This document shows positions 45,879 through 54,212 of a stretch of 64,000 nt of DNA, one piece after another; position 1 is the first letter of the stretch; each line of letters begins with the position of its first letter. A program made the translations under genes and the position numbers. Source of the DNA: Defluviitaleaceae bacterium (GTDB taxonomy: Bacteria > Bacillota > Clostridia > Lachnospirales > WRBF01). Below the pieces are notes generated by a model that was not told where the DNA came from, searched no databases, and saw only the letters and a program-made list of their open reading frames with translations. The DNA is taken from NCBI GenBank assembly GCA_009784685.1, contig WRBF01000003.1, positions 21,903-85,902 of the forward strand, given 5' to 3'.

Positions 45879-45940
45879 TTGACATCTCAATTTTGAAATG
45901 ATAAAATCAACTCAATGCACCTCAAAAATATCAAAATTGA
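45879..45940 (+). promoter_or_regulatory. Promoter with 10-bp inverted repeat upstream of cobO
   Basis: TTGACA (45879-45884) and TAAAAT (45902-45907) are spaced by 17 bases. TCAATTTTGA (45887-45896), within the spacer, and TCAAAATTGA (45931-45940) are a perfect inverted pair 34 bases apart, a likely pair of operator half-sites or a leader stem. Confidence 0.65.
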
Positions 45941-46075
45941 ATATTGGTGAAACGTAAATTTCACAATTTGTTAACTCTTTAGCCGCAGCACCGATATTCT
46001 ATGCGATAAAGAGGAAAATTAGATAAAATCCTGTTGGGGAGATTCAATTGTACAAAGAAAGCTGAGGATAGCAGC

Positions 46076-46594
46076 ATGGAAAAAGGTTGTGTACAAGTTT
46101 ACACGGGAGACGGGAAAGGTAAGACAACCGCCATGCTCGGGCTCGCCGTAAGAGCAAGCGGCGCAAACCTTCGTGTATATATCGGACAATTTGTTAAGAG
46201 CATGGAATATCACGAAGTTGAAGTTATTAGAAACTTTTTGCCAAATGTATCAATTGAGTTGTATGGGCTAGGCTGCGCAATAGAGCGCAAGCTCACAGAA
46301 GAAGATGTACAAGCTGCTAAAAAAGGGCTAAAAAAAGCAAGGGAAGCGATTTTTTCCGGAAAATATGATATAGTCATGTTAGATGAAATAAATATTGCGA
46401 TTTATCTTAAGTTACTTGATACATCAAGTGTTTTAGAGTTGATGAAAACAAAACCGACAAATGTTGAGCTGATTCTTACCGGGCGATTTGCTCCGGACGA
46501 AATAGTTTCCGCCGCTGACTTAGTTACTGAAATGGCTGAGATAAAGCATTATTACGCAAATGGGGTTCTTGCTAGGGATGGCATTGAACGATAA
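46076..46594 (+). CDS. cobO: Cob(I)alamin adenosyltransferase (CobO/BtuR type)
   Basis: A 172-residue enzyme attaching the adenosyl group to cobalamin. The P-loop is VYTGDGKGKTTAMLGLAVRA at residue 7, with IVMLDEINIAI and LILTGRFAPDEIVSAADLVTEM further on, all typical of CobA/CobO/BtuR. Length is slightly short but complete. The frame extends to 46034, but ATG 46076 behind GAGGATAG is chosen. No cobalamin riboswitch consensus is seen upstream. Confidence 0.93.
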   Translation: MEKGCVQVYTGDGKGKTTAMLGLAVRASGANLRVYIGQFVKSMEYHEVEVIRNFLPNVSIELYGLGCAIERKLTEEDVQAAKKGLKKAREAIFSGKYDIVMLDEINIAIYLKLLDTSSVLELMKTKPTNVELILTGRFAPDEIVSAADLVTEMAEIKHYYANGVLARDGIER

Positions 46595-46634
46595 ACTACG
46601 TCTAACCAAACTATTAGCAAGGAGTAAATTCATA

Positions 46635-47291
46635 ATGAAAATTACAGTCTCTTACAGCGGTGGAAAGGAAAGCGCATTAGCCGTTTACAGGGCTATTGAA
46701 CAGGGTTTTGAACCAATCGCCCTAATAACCACATTTAATACGAGTGTAGACCGCTCACATTTTCATGGCTTATCAGAAGATATGCTGCAATCTGTATCAA
46801 AGTCGCTTAAGATCCCTCTTTGGCTTATAAAAACAAGCGGAGAGGAATATGCCGCAAATTTTGAAAAGGCACTGCTAAAGGCAAAGATGCAAGGTGCGAA
46901 AGCCTGTGTTTTTGGGGATATTGATATCAAGGATCATTTAGAATGGTGCAGTGAGCGATGTGAAAATGTTGGAATAAAGCCGATATTTCCACTTTTGGGC
47001 AAATCAAGGAAAGACGTTGTTTACGAGATGATTGATACCGGTTTTGTCGCTAATATCTCAATTGTTAACACTAATTACCTTAGTGATGACTTTTTAGGGC
47101 AGCAGCTAACGAGAGAGATCGCAGTGCGTATTGCCGCTCAAGGTGCTGATGTTTGTGGTGAAAATGGCGAATATCATACATTTGTTTCAGCAGGACCAAT
47201 CTTTAAACAGCCGATTGAGTTTTCATTTGGCGACAAGGCTTTTAAAGACGGATATGCTATGCTGCCTGTATTAACAATTAGCAGCAATTAG
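46635..47291 (+). CDS. Dph6-like ATP-pyrophosphatase (DUF71)
   Basis: A 218-residue PP-loop ATPase. The motif SYSGGKESALAVYRA is at residue 5 and the family C-terminus GENGEYHTFVSAGPIFKQPI is near 170. Eukaryotic and archaeal members make diphthamide; bacterial members are of uncertain function, and some cluster with cobalamin genes as here. The frame opens at 46560, but ATG 46635 with AAGGAG is the start. The stop codon TAG is formed by the TA target and first G of a MITE inserted at its 3' end. Confidence 0.85.
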   Translation: MKITVSYSGGKESALAVYRAIEQGFEPIALITTFNTSVDRSHFHGLSEDMLQSVSKSLKIPLWLIKTSGEEYAANFEKALLKAKMQGAKACVFGDIDIKDHLEWCSERCENVGIKPIFPLLGKSRKDVVYEMIDTGFVANISIVNTNYLSDDFLGQQLTREIAVRIAAQGADVCGENGEYHTFVSAGPIFKQPIEFSFGDKAFKDGYAMLPVLTISSN

Positions 47292-47509
47292 GGCGTGTTC
47301 CCGCTATCGGGAATGCACAGGTTTTCAGCAGATTTTGTGCCAATCGAGGCAAAAATTTGCAGAAATACTGAGCGTATTTCAAGAATTTTTAATATGCACC
47401 GACAAGAAGGTCGGACGCCGAAGGCGGCTTTTGCATAGCAAGAGTGCTGAGAAGAGTGGTGCAAAACCTGCAAAAGGATGAGCGTTTCAGATAGTGGGAA
47501 CACGCCCTA
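47289..47509. mobile_element. MITE with TA target duplication
   Basis: Inverted ends GGGCGTGTTCCC (from 47291) and GGGAACACGCCC (to 47507) bound a 217-bp noncoding element, flanked by TA on both sides (47289-47290, 47508-47509). The TA duplication and end style fit IS630/Tc1-mariner-type MITEs. Partial copies occur at 28109-28182 and 28718-28746. Mobility would need a transposase elsewhere; none is in the window. Confidence 0.82.
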
Positions 47510-47528
47510 GTTCCAAGGGAGGATTCCG

Positions 47529-47774
47529 ATGGAAAACAATTATAAATTTTTCAATAACCATGCTTGTGAATATTTCCCTTGCCATGAGAAACCGAATTCA
47601 AGCGAATTTAACTGTCTGTTCTGTTACTGCCCTTTGTATGCTTTAGGCGAAAACTGCGGCGGTATCTTTGAGTACATACAAGGCATAAAGTCATGTACAG
47701 ACTGTTACTTGCCGCATATGCCGGATTATTACGATACAATCGTATCTATACTATCAACGCAAATCAAGGGTTGA
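47529..47774 (+). CDS. Cysteine-rich small-domain protein
   Basis: An 81-residue protein with eight or so cysteines in a pattern NHACEYFPCHE, FNCLFCYCPLY, NCGG and SCTDCYLPH, matching the cysteine-rich small domain found with cobalamin and Dph6-like genes in clostridia. Metal or cluster binding is likely; the function is unknown. ATG behind GGGAGG. The MITE lies between it and the ATPase gene. Confidence 0.82.
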   Translation: MENNYKFFNNHACEYFPCHEKPNSSEFNCLFCYCPLYALGENCGGIFEYIQGIKSCTDCYLPHMPDYYDTIVSILSTQIKG

Positions 47775-47833
47775 ATAGAATCACTGTCGTTGCGGGATCA
47801 CGTGAATCTAATTTGTAACGAACATGCCTAAGC

Positions 47834-48047
47834 CCTGTCATTCCGGGCTCGACCCGGAATCTTCACGCAAAAAATTTCAACACCATGTTTATCACTATTA
47901 ACGCAAATGACGCTTGAACGTTGTAACAGCAATGAACATGGCTCACAGTCCACAGCATGAAGATTGCGGGTCAAGCCCGCAATGACGGGCTTTTGAGCAT
48001 TTTCGCTCAAATTAGTTTGACGTGTTGCGAGCTTGACCCGCAATGAC
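47834..48047. repeat. Cluster of GTCATTGCGGG-type palindromic repeats
   Basis: ATTCCGGG-CTCGA-CCCGGAAT (47840-47860) and ATTGCGGG-TCAA-GCCCGCAAT near 47963-47982 are palindromes, extended so that GTCAT..AATCTTCA on the left is inverse to TGAAGATT..AATGAC on the right. A third partial copy is TTGCGAGCTTGACCCGCAATGAC (two motifs) near 48025-48047. These are GC-rich intergenic repeats. They fill the 505-base gap after the cysteine-rich gene together with a promoter at 48154; no gene is seen there. Confidence 0.7.
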
Positions 48048-48138
48048 AAAAGTTTATTTTTTAACTCTTGATTGGCGTTGTCAAGGTAGTAGAACTGTTA
48101 ATTTTGGAAAATAGATAAGCCTGCCGCACTCAATTTCG

Positions 48139-48182
48139 TCACATAACGCTCACTTGACTTCATCACGCTTTTATGTGATAAT
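48139..48182 (+). promoter_or_regulatory. Promoter of stalk-domain gene with inverted repeat
   Basis: TTGACT (48154-48159) and GATAAT (48177-48182) are 17 bases apart. TCACATAA upstream of the -35 and TTATGTGA (48171-48178) over the -10 form an 8-bp inverted repeat, a possible operator. A CTCCGGTTCGGAG hairpin follows in the leader. Confidence 0.55.
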
Positions 48183-48278
48183 TATTGAATCTCCGGTTCG
48201 GAGACTTTAGCGTAATATAGGGCATACTATATACAGCACATATCACTTATTAGAGTATTTAGGAGGAAGGTAATTATA

Positions 48279-49871
48279 ATGAAGAAAATTGTTTTGTCTG
48301 TTATGATATCAATTTTGAGCATAACTTTTGCTGTCACAGCTTTTGCAAATCAGCCAAATTTGAGGTTTAATAGAAATGAGGTTGAACTTTCCGTTCCGCT
48401 TGAAAATAGAAACGGACATACTATGATTGAAATAGGCAGTCTATTTGATCTACTTGATGCTAACGTTACACGCAGTAATGACGGCAGAGTTTTTACAATA
48501 ACAAAAAATAACGCAGCAGTCAGCTTAACCGTTGGATCAGCAACCGTAAACATCGGTGGAAATTTGCAAACTTTGCCTGTTGCACCTTTCCTATCAGGTG
48601 AAAATGTAATGGTTCCGCTTACGGCTTTAAGTGAAGCTTTCGGAGCATCAGTTGCATGGGATAATGCAACAAGAACCGTTGATATAAGATTGAGCGATTT
48701 TGACATAGCTGATGTTGATTTTGTGTTCCTTAACCAAAACAGCCTTGAAACAAGAAACTCAACTGTTATGGATTATGAAAGCGTGCGCAGAACAGCAGTA
48801 AATACCAACAGGCAAATCGAAGATCTTTCTTATAACTTAAGAGATTTAACTAAAATGATGGATGACTTCGAGGATGATTTTAGAGATATAAATGATGCTC
48901 TTTGGCGCAGCAGGAACAGCTTGATGCAAACATCTCATATGTTAAATCAAATGAGCACATTAGGTCATGATATAGGAGATCTTCTTGAAGCTGAAAATTG
49001 GTTAGAATCCGGAGTAGAAAGTGCGATAAGAGCAATTTCTGAAATGGTTGCCGGTGAAATAACAGCCAGCAATGCCTTAAGAAGCAGAAGAGAAACAGAA
49101 CAAATGATTGCTGACGCAAGTGAGTTCATGGTTTTGACATATTTAACAAACATCAATAATAATGCAATGGATTTACAGCTTTTGGAATTAAGAGCAGTTC
49201 AATCTGAAAGAAACAGAGATTTTACAAGCCTTAGAAGAGACCTTGGTATGGCAAGCGATGAGAATTTACGTACCGCCGAACTTTCGCTAAGGCAAGACAG
49301 AGCATCATTGACTGCATTAAACTCTGCGCTTCAAACAGAACGTGAAAACCTTAACAGAATGCTTAGATTCCCAATTTCCAGGGATTTAGTTGTAACTTTT
49401 GAACCGGAAATCGTTCCTGTTTATGTACAAAATATTAACGATCATGCACGCCGGATTATAGCTGATGATGTTAATATACGAAGCCGAAGGGTAGAAGCCG
49501 AAGCCGCAAGAGCTAGGCTTAGCTCTTTAAGAAATTTGGGCGGCGAAGTTAGATCTGCCGACGAAAGAGCACTACGTGATACAATAAATGCATACGACAG
49601 AGCTGTTGAAGAACTTGATAGAAATATACGCAATACGTATAACACTCTAAAACAGCTTGAAGAACGTCATGACATACTGATGACTGATCTCGTTACTGCT
49701 AATAATCAATATAGAATATCAACCGCAAATTTTGAAATAGGAAACATAACGGAATATGACCTTTACATGGTTAGGATGGCAGTTCTAAATGCAGAAATTG
49801 CTATAGTAAGAAATACTTTCCAACATTATAATTTGAGATTTTTATTTGAAAGACCGCATCTATTAGGGTAA
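48279..49871 (+). CDS. Stalk-domain (copper amine oxidase N-like) plus TolC-like coiled-coil protein
   Basis: A 530-residue secreted protein with signal peptide (about residues 1-23), a copper-amine-oxidase N-terminal-like stalk domain (about 30-145, with APFLSGENVMVPLTALSEAFGASVAWD), and a long helical region (about 175-525) with coiled-coil heptads and a TolC-type end (ANFEIGNITEYDLYMVRMAVLNAEIAIV). TolC-like proteins are outer-membrane channels in Gram-negatives; in a monoderm this may be a wall-associated partner of an HlyD-type adaptor such as the one at 51.6-53.1 kb. That pairing is inference. Confidence 0.82.
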   Translation: MKKIVLSVMISILSITFAVTAFANQPNLRFNRNEVELSVPLENRNGHTMIEIGSLFDLLDANVTRSNDGRVFTITKNNAAVSLTVGSATVNIGGNLQTLPVAPFLSGENVMVPLTALSEAFGASVAWDNATRTVDIRLSDFDIADVDFVFLNQNSLETRNSTVMDYESVRRTAVNTNRQIEDLSYNLRDLTKMMDDFEDDFRDINDALWRSRNSLMQTSHMLNQMSTLGHDIGDLLEAENWLESGVESAIRAISEMVAGEITASNALRSRRETEQMIADASEFMVLTYLTNINNNAMDLQLLELRAVQSERNRDFTSLRRDLGMASDENLRTAELSLRQDRASLTALNSALQTERENLNRMLRFPISRDLVVTFEPEIVPVYVQNINDHARRIIADDVNIRSRRVEAEAARARLSSLRNLGGEVRSADERALRDTINAYDRAVEELDRNIRNTYNTLKQLEERHDILMTDLVTANNQYRISTANFEIGNITEYDLYMVRMAVLNAEIAIVRNTFQHYNLRFLFERPHLLG

Positions 49872-49896
49872 TCGATTATATTATCCGTTTAAGCGT

Positions 49897-49943
49897 ATAT
49901 AGCCAACAAAAAAAGAGCTTCGGCTCCTTTTTTTGTTGGCTAT
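49897..49943. terminator. Bidirectional terminator
   Basis: TATAGCCAACAAAAAAAG, an inner GAGC-TTCG-GCTC tetraloop stem and CTTTTTTTGTTGGCTATA form a long, nearly perfect hairpin with one bulge between the convergent stalk-domain gene and ylmG. Confidence 0.88.
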
Positions 49944-49948
49944 AATCT

Positions 49949-50212
49949 CTAAAAGAATGATAGAACAACCATCTGTGCTGCTTGAAGCAGCAGCAACGCA
50001 ATAATAGGCGAAAAATCCAACATCATACCGGGACCGCCGAGAGGTGACTTGCTTAGGGCATGTCTTATCGGGCTCAAAATAGGCTCGGTAAGTGCAAAAA
50101 CTATCGCCCCAAAAGGGCTGTTCCTGCCTATTCTAACCCATGAAAGAATAACCCTTACAAATATAAGGACATGTAGTATATAAAAAAACCAATTTAATGC
50201 TTCAATTAACAT
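49949..50212 (-). CDS. ylmG: YggT/YlmG family membrane protein
   Basis: An 87-residue protein with two hydrophobic segments and the family signatures RVILSWVRIGRNSPFGAIVFALTEPILSPIRHALS and LDFSPIIALLLL. YlmG is linked to cell division and membrane organisation. It is the last gene of HlyD-ylmE-sepF-ylmG on minus. ATG behind AGGAG. Confidence 0.93.
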   Translation of the reverse strand: MLIEALNWFFYILHVLIFVRVILSWVRIGRNSPFGAIVFALTEPILSPIRHALSKSPLGGPGMMLDFSPIIALLLLQAAQMVVLSFF

Positions 50213-50277
50213 AAACTACTCCTAAATTAAGTGCCTAAATACTTTAGCACTGTAAATATCTAATCCGGCTTAAGCAA

Positions 50278-50814
50278 CTATGACTGTGCACGTCCCGGAA
50301 GCCAAGAAAAAAGCGAATCACTTTTTTTGATTTGATCTCTAAGTTCACTTGTAACATTGAAGCCGGAAGGTGACATTACAAAGACACAGTTTGTTATACG
50401 CTCGATGACACCATCAAGCACGAAGCAAGCTCCGCTTAGCAGGTCTGCGATTCTTTGGGCATCAGCCTGCGGAATTCCTTCCAATGTAACTACGCATACT
50501 GTATTATCTCTGAACTGTTTGCAAACAGCGGCGGCCTCTTCAATTGTTTTAGGCTTGCATATATGCGTATTTCTTCCACCTTGTGGAATACGAGGCATTG
50601 TGATTACGTTAGACACTTCTTCGTTATATTTTTTTTGACTATCATTGCCATGTAAATCAGCAAATGATGTTCTTTCATACCTATTATTCGAATATTTATT
50701 ATATGTAGGCTCCTCATCTACGTATTCGTCCACGTATCCATCATTTTCGACATAATCTTCATCGTCATATGCTACACCCATCATAAAATTTTGAACCTTT
50801 TTTAACAAAGCCAT
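50278..50814 (-). CDS. sepF: Cell division protein SepF
   Basis: A 178-residue SepF: an N-terminal amphipathic membrane-binding helix (ALLKKVQNFMMGV), a disordered acidic Tyr-rich linker, and the C-terminal core with TIEEAAAVCKQFRDNTVCVVTLEGIPQADAQRIADLLSG and GVIERITNCVFVMSP. SepF polymerises and tethers FtsZ to the membrane. ATG behind AGGAGG. Confidence 0.96.
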   Translation of the reverse strand: MALLKKVQNFMMGVAYDDEDYVENDGYVDEYVDEEPTYNKYSNNRYERTSFADLHGNDSQKKYNEEVSNVITMPRIPQGGRNTHICKPKTIEEAAAVCKQFRDNTVCVVTLEGIPQADAQRIADLLSGACFVLDGVIERITNCVFVMSPSGFNVTSELRDQIKKSDSLFSWLPGRAQS

Positions 50815-50856
50815 ATGATATTCCTCCTATGTAGTATTTTGCAGTATTTTTTGCTT

Positions 50857-51543
50857 TCATCGGCTGCCAAAAATCCCCGTACCAATTCTTACCATGGTAG
50901 AACCTTCTTCTATTGCAACCTCATAATCGCCTGTCATGCCCATTGACAAAACATGCATGTCTACATTATCGCCTAAAATCAAGGCTTTGTCAATAAACAA
51001 TTCCCTCATAATAGAAAAATTTCCTCTGTTTTCCTCTGGGTTTTCGACATAAGGTGCTATAGTCATCAACCCTTTGATAAATATATTGGAAAATCCTGAA
51101 ATATCTTCAATAAATCTCCTAGTTTCATCCGGAGCAATGCCTGCCTTTGTTCCCTCGCCCGCAACATTAATTTCGACCAAAACATCAATTATTTTGCCAA
51201 GTTTTAATGCATGCTTGTTAATTTCAGAAGCAAGTTTTACGCTATCGACAGAATGTATTAAAGACACTTTGTCTGCGATATATTTAACTTTATTCGTCTG
51301 GAGTTGACCTATCAAATGCCATGTTGGTCTTGAACCTAGTTCATCATATTTTGATAAAAGCTCTTGAACTCTGTTTTCGCCAAGATTAAAAACCCCAACA
51401 TCAAGAAGCTCATTTATGCGCTCGCAGCCGACTGTTTTTGTAACACCAATAAGGGTTATATCATCTTCTGACCTGCCGGATTTTAAAGCAGCTCTTTTAA
51501 TATTTTCCCGTATCTGCTCAACATTTTCTTTAATAAGGCTCAA
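50857..51543 (-). CDS. ylmE: YggS/YlmE family PLP homeostasis protein
   Basis: A 228-residue PLP-binding protein of the YggS/PROSC family. The lysine binding PLP is in ITLIGVTKTV near residue 36, with NLGENRVQELLSKY, WHLIGQLQTNKVKYI, LVEINVAGEGTKAG, and C-terminal LSMGMTGDYEVAIEEGSTMVRIGTGIFG. It starts with TTG behind GGAG. It lies in the ylm cluster. Confidence 0.96.
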   Translation of the reverse strand: MSLIKENVEQIRENIKRAALKSGRSEDDITLIGVTKTVGCERINELLDVGVFNLGENRVQELLSKYDELGSRPTWHLIGQLQTNKVKYIADKVSLIHSVDSVKLASEINKHALKLGKIIDVLVEINVAGEGTKAGIAPDETRRFIEDISGFSNIFIKGLMTIAPYVENPEENRGNFSIMRELFIDKALILGDNVDMHVLSMGMTGDYEVAIEEGSTMVRIGTGIFGSR

Positions 51544-51562
51544 TTTTCAGCAGCTCCATTCA

Positions 51563-53101
51563 TTAATTAACTATCTGCCGTTCCCGAACATTACGTGCAT
51601 CTAAAATAATTCTGTCAAAAATTCTGAGACCGGCGTTAAGGCTTGGATCTATTATGTAATATCCGCCTCTTTCGCGCGTATTTTCATCAATATGGACTTG
51701 AAAAAACTGTGTATATCCTCTGTTAACTGTGAAAAGCCCTCTTATGTTATCAACATCTGTAACTTGATGTATCTCCGGGCTGTCGCCGCTTCTTACGATA
51801 GTATCACCAAGCCTAAGTCCGTCGAAATCTTGCTGAATATAAACGAATGGTTCATCAGGATCAAACACTGATGAAATCCCTACGGCAACAAGTGAATCAA
51901 CTCCGTTTGCTCTTCTCATAACGAAATATCCGCTTTCATTGATTAAAATGTGATCTGTTGGTACTCTAAGAACTGTTCTGTCAACTATCGCAGACCTCGG
52001 AATTCTAAAGCCGCTATGTTCGTCTCTTGATGTTTTAAATCTAATATTACGAGTATTTAGGTAATCTATCATAAACTTGTTGCTTCTTAGCAGTACATAA
52101 CTATTTGTTTCACCGCTTACTAGCCGTGTAATCCTCATTTCTATAGGGATAAATACATCCTCTTGAAACGCACTTTCAATATATATAGTCCGGTCAGACC
52201 CCGGAAGCCAGTTCAGAATATTATCATTTGGTATAAACGCCGCAATGTACCATTCGTTTGATTCAACAATTTTAAAAAGACTATCTCCCGGTTCAACAAT
52301 TTGAGAAGACCCAATTCTGGAAAAATCAGAACTAAAGCGAATTTGCTCCGGCATAAGGTTATCCATAGTCTCAAATGTGAACGTACCTTCAAGACCGTCA
52401 ACCCAATGTGAAACTATACCGCTACGTTCTGCTCTAAGAACATATTGTGCATTTTGAAGCCTTTCATTAAAGGTTTCACGATTCCCTACTAAGTTTTCAG
52501 CACGACCATGACCTTCAGTTAAAATGATTTGATTTCTTTGATCAATTGTATGAGAGATATTATCTCTAAGCTCGTATACAGCAGAAATGCCGGCTGTCAT
52601 AAGCCTTGGAACACCGGCATCAACAAACCGCCTGATTTGCAAATTTTTCTGTTCAACTTCATGGGATGAAAGTATTAAGTCTGCCCGCATATTTTGCATA
52701 TTAAAAATTTGTGATTCCACCTCTGCAAGACTTTGAGTGAGAACAGCCTCTGTCTGGGGATCTACAATTGCACCTACTATACTGCCTCTTCTGACTCTTT
52801 CGCCTTCGGCTGAATTAAACGTGAGAGTACCTGCCGCATTACTTGTGTACACTCTTTCATTGCGTATTATTATCCCGTAAAGTATCTCCGGAGTTTCAAT
52901 TGACCCCATTGAAATTGTACCGATAGAAATTTCCGGAGAATCAACATAGCTTATAATAGCATGCCCTATATATATAAGTATTACAACAAAAATGCCCGCA
53001 ATAATAAGATAGCTGAAAACATCCTGTGAAGGCGGTTTGCGTTGTGAATCACGTTTTTTTCTGTATTCTTCCATATTAATTGGATCATTATTTCTTGGCA
53101 T
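51563..53101 (-). CDS. HlyD-like membrane-fusion protein
   Basis: A 512-residue protein with one N-terminal transmembrane segment (about residues 28-48), a biotinyl-lipoyl-like region (GTLTFNSAEGERVRRGSIVGAIVDPQTEAVL), a helical hairpin (about 115-215), a second half-lipoyl segment (QIVEPGDSLFKIVES) and beta domains. This HlyD-type adaptor commonly precedes ylmE-sepF in clostridia. Its partner may be the TolC-like protein at 48.3 kb or a division protein; unproven. Confidence 0.82.
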   Translation of the reverse strand: MPRNNDPINMEEYRKKRDSQRKPPSQDVFSYLIIAGIFVVILIYIGHAIISYVDSPEISIGTISMGSIETPEILYGIIIRNERVYTSNAAGTLTFNSAEGERVRRGSIVGAIVDPQTEAVLTQSLAEVESQIFNMQNMRADLILSSHEVEQKNLQIRRFVDAGVPRLMTAGISAVYELRDNISHTIDQRNQIILTEGHGRAENLVGNRETFNERLQNAQYVLRAERSGIVSHWVDGLEGTFTFETMDNLMPEQIRFSSDFSRIGSSQIVEPGDSLFKIVESNEWYIAAFIPNDNILNWLPGSDRTIYIESAFQEDVFIPIEMRITRLVSGETNSYVLLRSNKFMIDYLNTRNIRFKTSRDEHSGFRIPRSAIVDRTVLRVPTDHILINESGYFVMRRANGVDSLVAVGISSVFDPDEPFVYIQQDFDGLRLGDTIVRSGDSPEIHQVTDVDNIRGLFTVNRGYTQFFQVHIDENTRERGGYYIIDPSLNAGLRIFDRIILDARNVRERQIVN

Positions 53102-53175
53102 TGTTCTACCTCTTTATGCGTACTCAGGTTCTATGCTAAAAATATCATGAATATAATTGGACAGGGTGAAGCAAT

Positions 53176-54189
53176 ATGCACAAAAAAACTAAAATCAATA
53201 TCGCAGTTAGCTTAATGACAGTTATAGTGATAATTTTCTGTGCGCTAATCGCAATTTTCCCCGGAGAGTCTATTGCTGCTGCTAAAGGTGGACTTTTACT
53301 TTGGTTTAATAATGTATTGCCGTCTCTTTTGCCATTCATAATAGGTATTAACCTGCTTATGGGGCTAGGCACCTTAAATGGCTTTGGAAAACTGCTGTCC
53401 CCAATAATGAAACCTTTGTTTAAAGTATCGGGCATAGGCGGGTTTGCGCTTGCAGCAGGGATGATGTCCGGATATCCAATGGGTGCAAAGATTGTAAGTT
53501 CTTTGCGCAAAGATAACTCCATATCAAAAATTGAAGCCCAACGCTTAATCGGGTTTTCTAATAATTCCGGTCCATTATTCATAATAGGTGCCGTTGGCGT
53601 AGGAATGTTTGGTTCATCAATCATCGGATATTTTATACTGACCGCCCATTATCTTTCGGCTGTTATAAGCGGAATTTTTCATAGGTTTTACAAATCAAAT
53701 GATGCGTCATATGAATACACAGAGCATTTTAAAAAAAAGCATCAAAACTCCGATTCATTTTTAACACTTTTAAGTGATAGCGTTAAAAATGCAATGGAGA
53801 CAATTTTAATGATAGGCGGTTTTATAATTTTATTCAGCGTTATATCAACGCTCTTACAAGAATCAGGTGTTATAATTTATATAACCGAATTATTATCCGG
53901 CGCAGGGCAGCTCGTCGGACTTAATAAGGAAGGACTTTCCGGCGTTTTAACAGGGTTAATAGAAATAACAAACGGTACAAATTTAGTTGCAGCTTCTTCC
54001 CAAAACCGACCTGCATTTCTTGCTGTAACTGCGATAATATCATTCGGCGGATTTTCAATACACACACAAGCCGCCGGGTTTATTAAAGAAACGGATATAA
54101 GCTTTGGGCAGTACATTTTATCAAAAGCAGCTCATGCATTTTTAAGTGTTGCCGTCGGCATTGCATTACTTCCATTTTTTGGATTGTAA
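53176..54189 (+). CDS. ylbJ: Sporulation integral membrane protein YlbJ
   Basis: A 337-residue membrane protein of the nucleoside-recognition/GATE family with about eight hydrophobic segments. Family signs: FPGESIAAAKGGLLLWFNNVLPSLLPF, LAAGMMSGYPMGAKIVSSLR and LTGLIEITNGTNL. YlbJ is needed for spore cortex formation in B. subtilis. It is divergent from the HlyD-like gene and convergent with the coaD group. ATG behind AGGGTGA. Confidence 0.92.
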   Translation: MHKKTKINIAVSLMTVIVIIFCALIAIFPGESIAAAKGGLLLWFNNVLPSLLPFIIGINLLMGLGTLNGFGKLLSPIMKPLFKVSGIGGFALAAGMMSGYPMGAKIVSSLRKDNSISKIEAQRLIGFSNNSGPLFIIGAVGVGMFGSSIIGYFILTAHYLSAVISGIFHRFYKSNDASYEYTEHFKKKHQNSDSFLTLLSDSVKNAMETILMIGGFIILFSVISTLLQESGVIIYITELLSGAGQLVGLNKEGLSGVLTGLIEITNGTNLVAASSQNRPAFLAVTAIISFGGFSIHTQAAGFIKETDISFGQYILSKAAHAFLSVAVGIALLPFFGL

Positions 54190-54212
54190 GTCATGCAACG
54201 GCTGCGGGTAAA

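Noticed and set aside
45879..46075. Cobalamin riboswitch before cobO
   Set aside because: No B12-box or GCCACTG-type core is present in the leader; only a promoter and inverted repeats are seen.
47834..48047. CRISPR array
   Set aside because: The repeats are palindromic, differ in sequence and are not regularly spaced; no cas genes are near.
47828..48049. 73-residue minus-strand frame in the repeat island
   Set aside because: It is made of the GTCATTGCGGG repeats and has no ribosome site or family resemblance.
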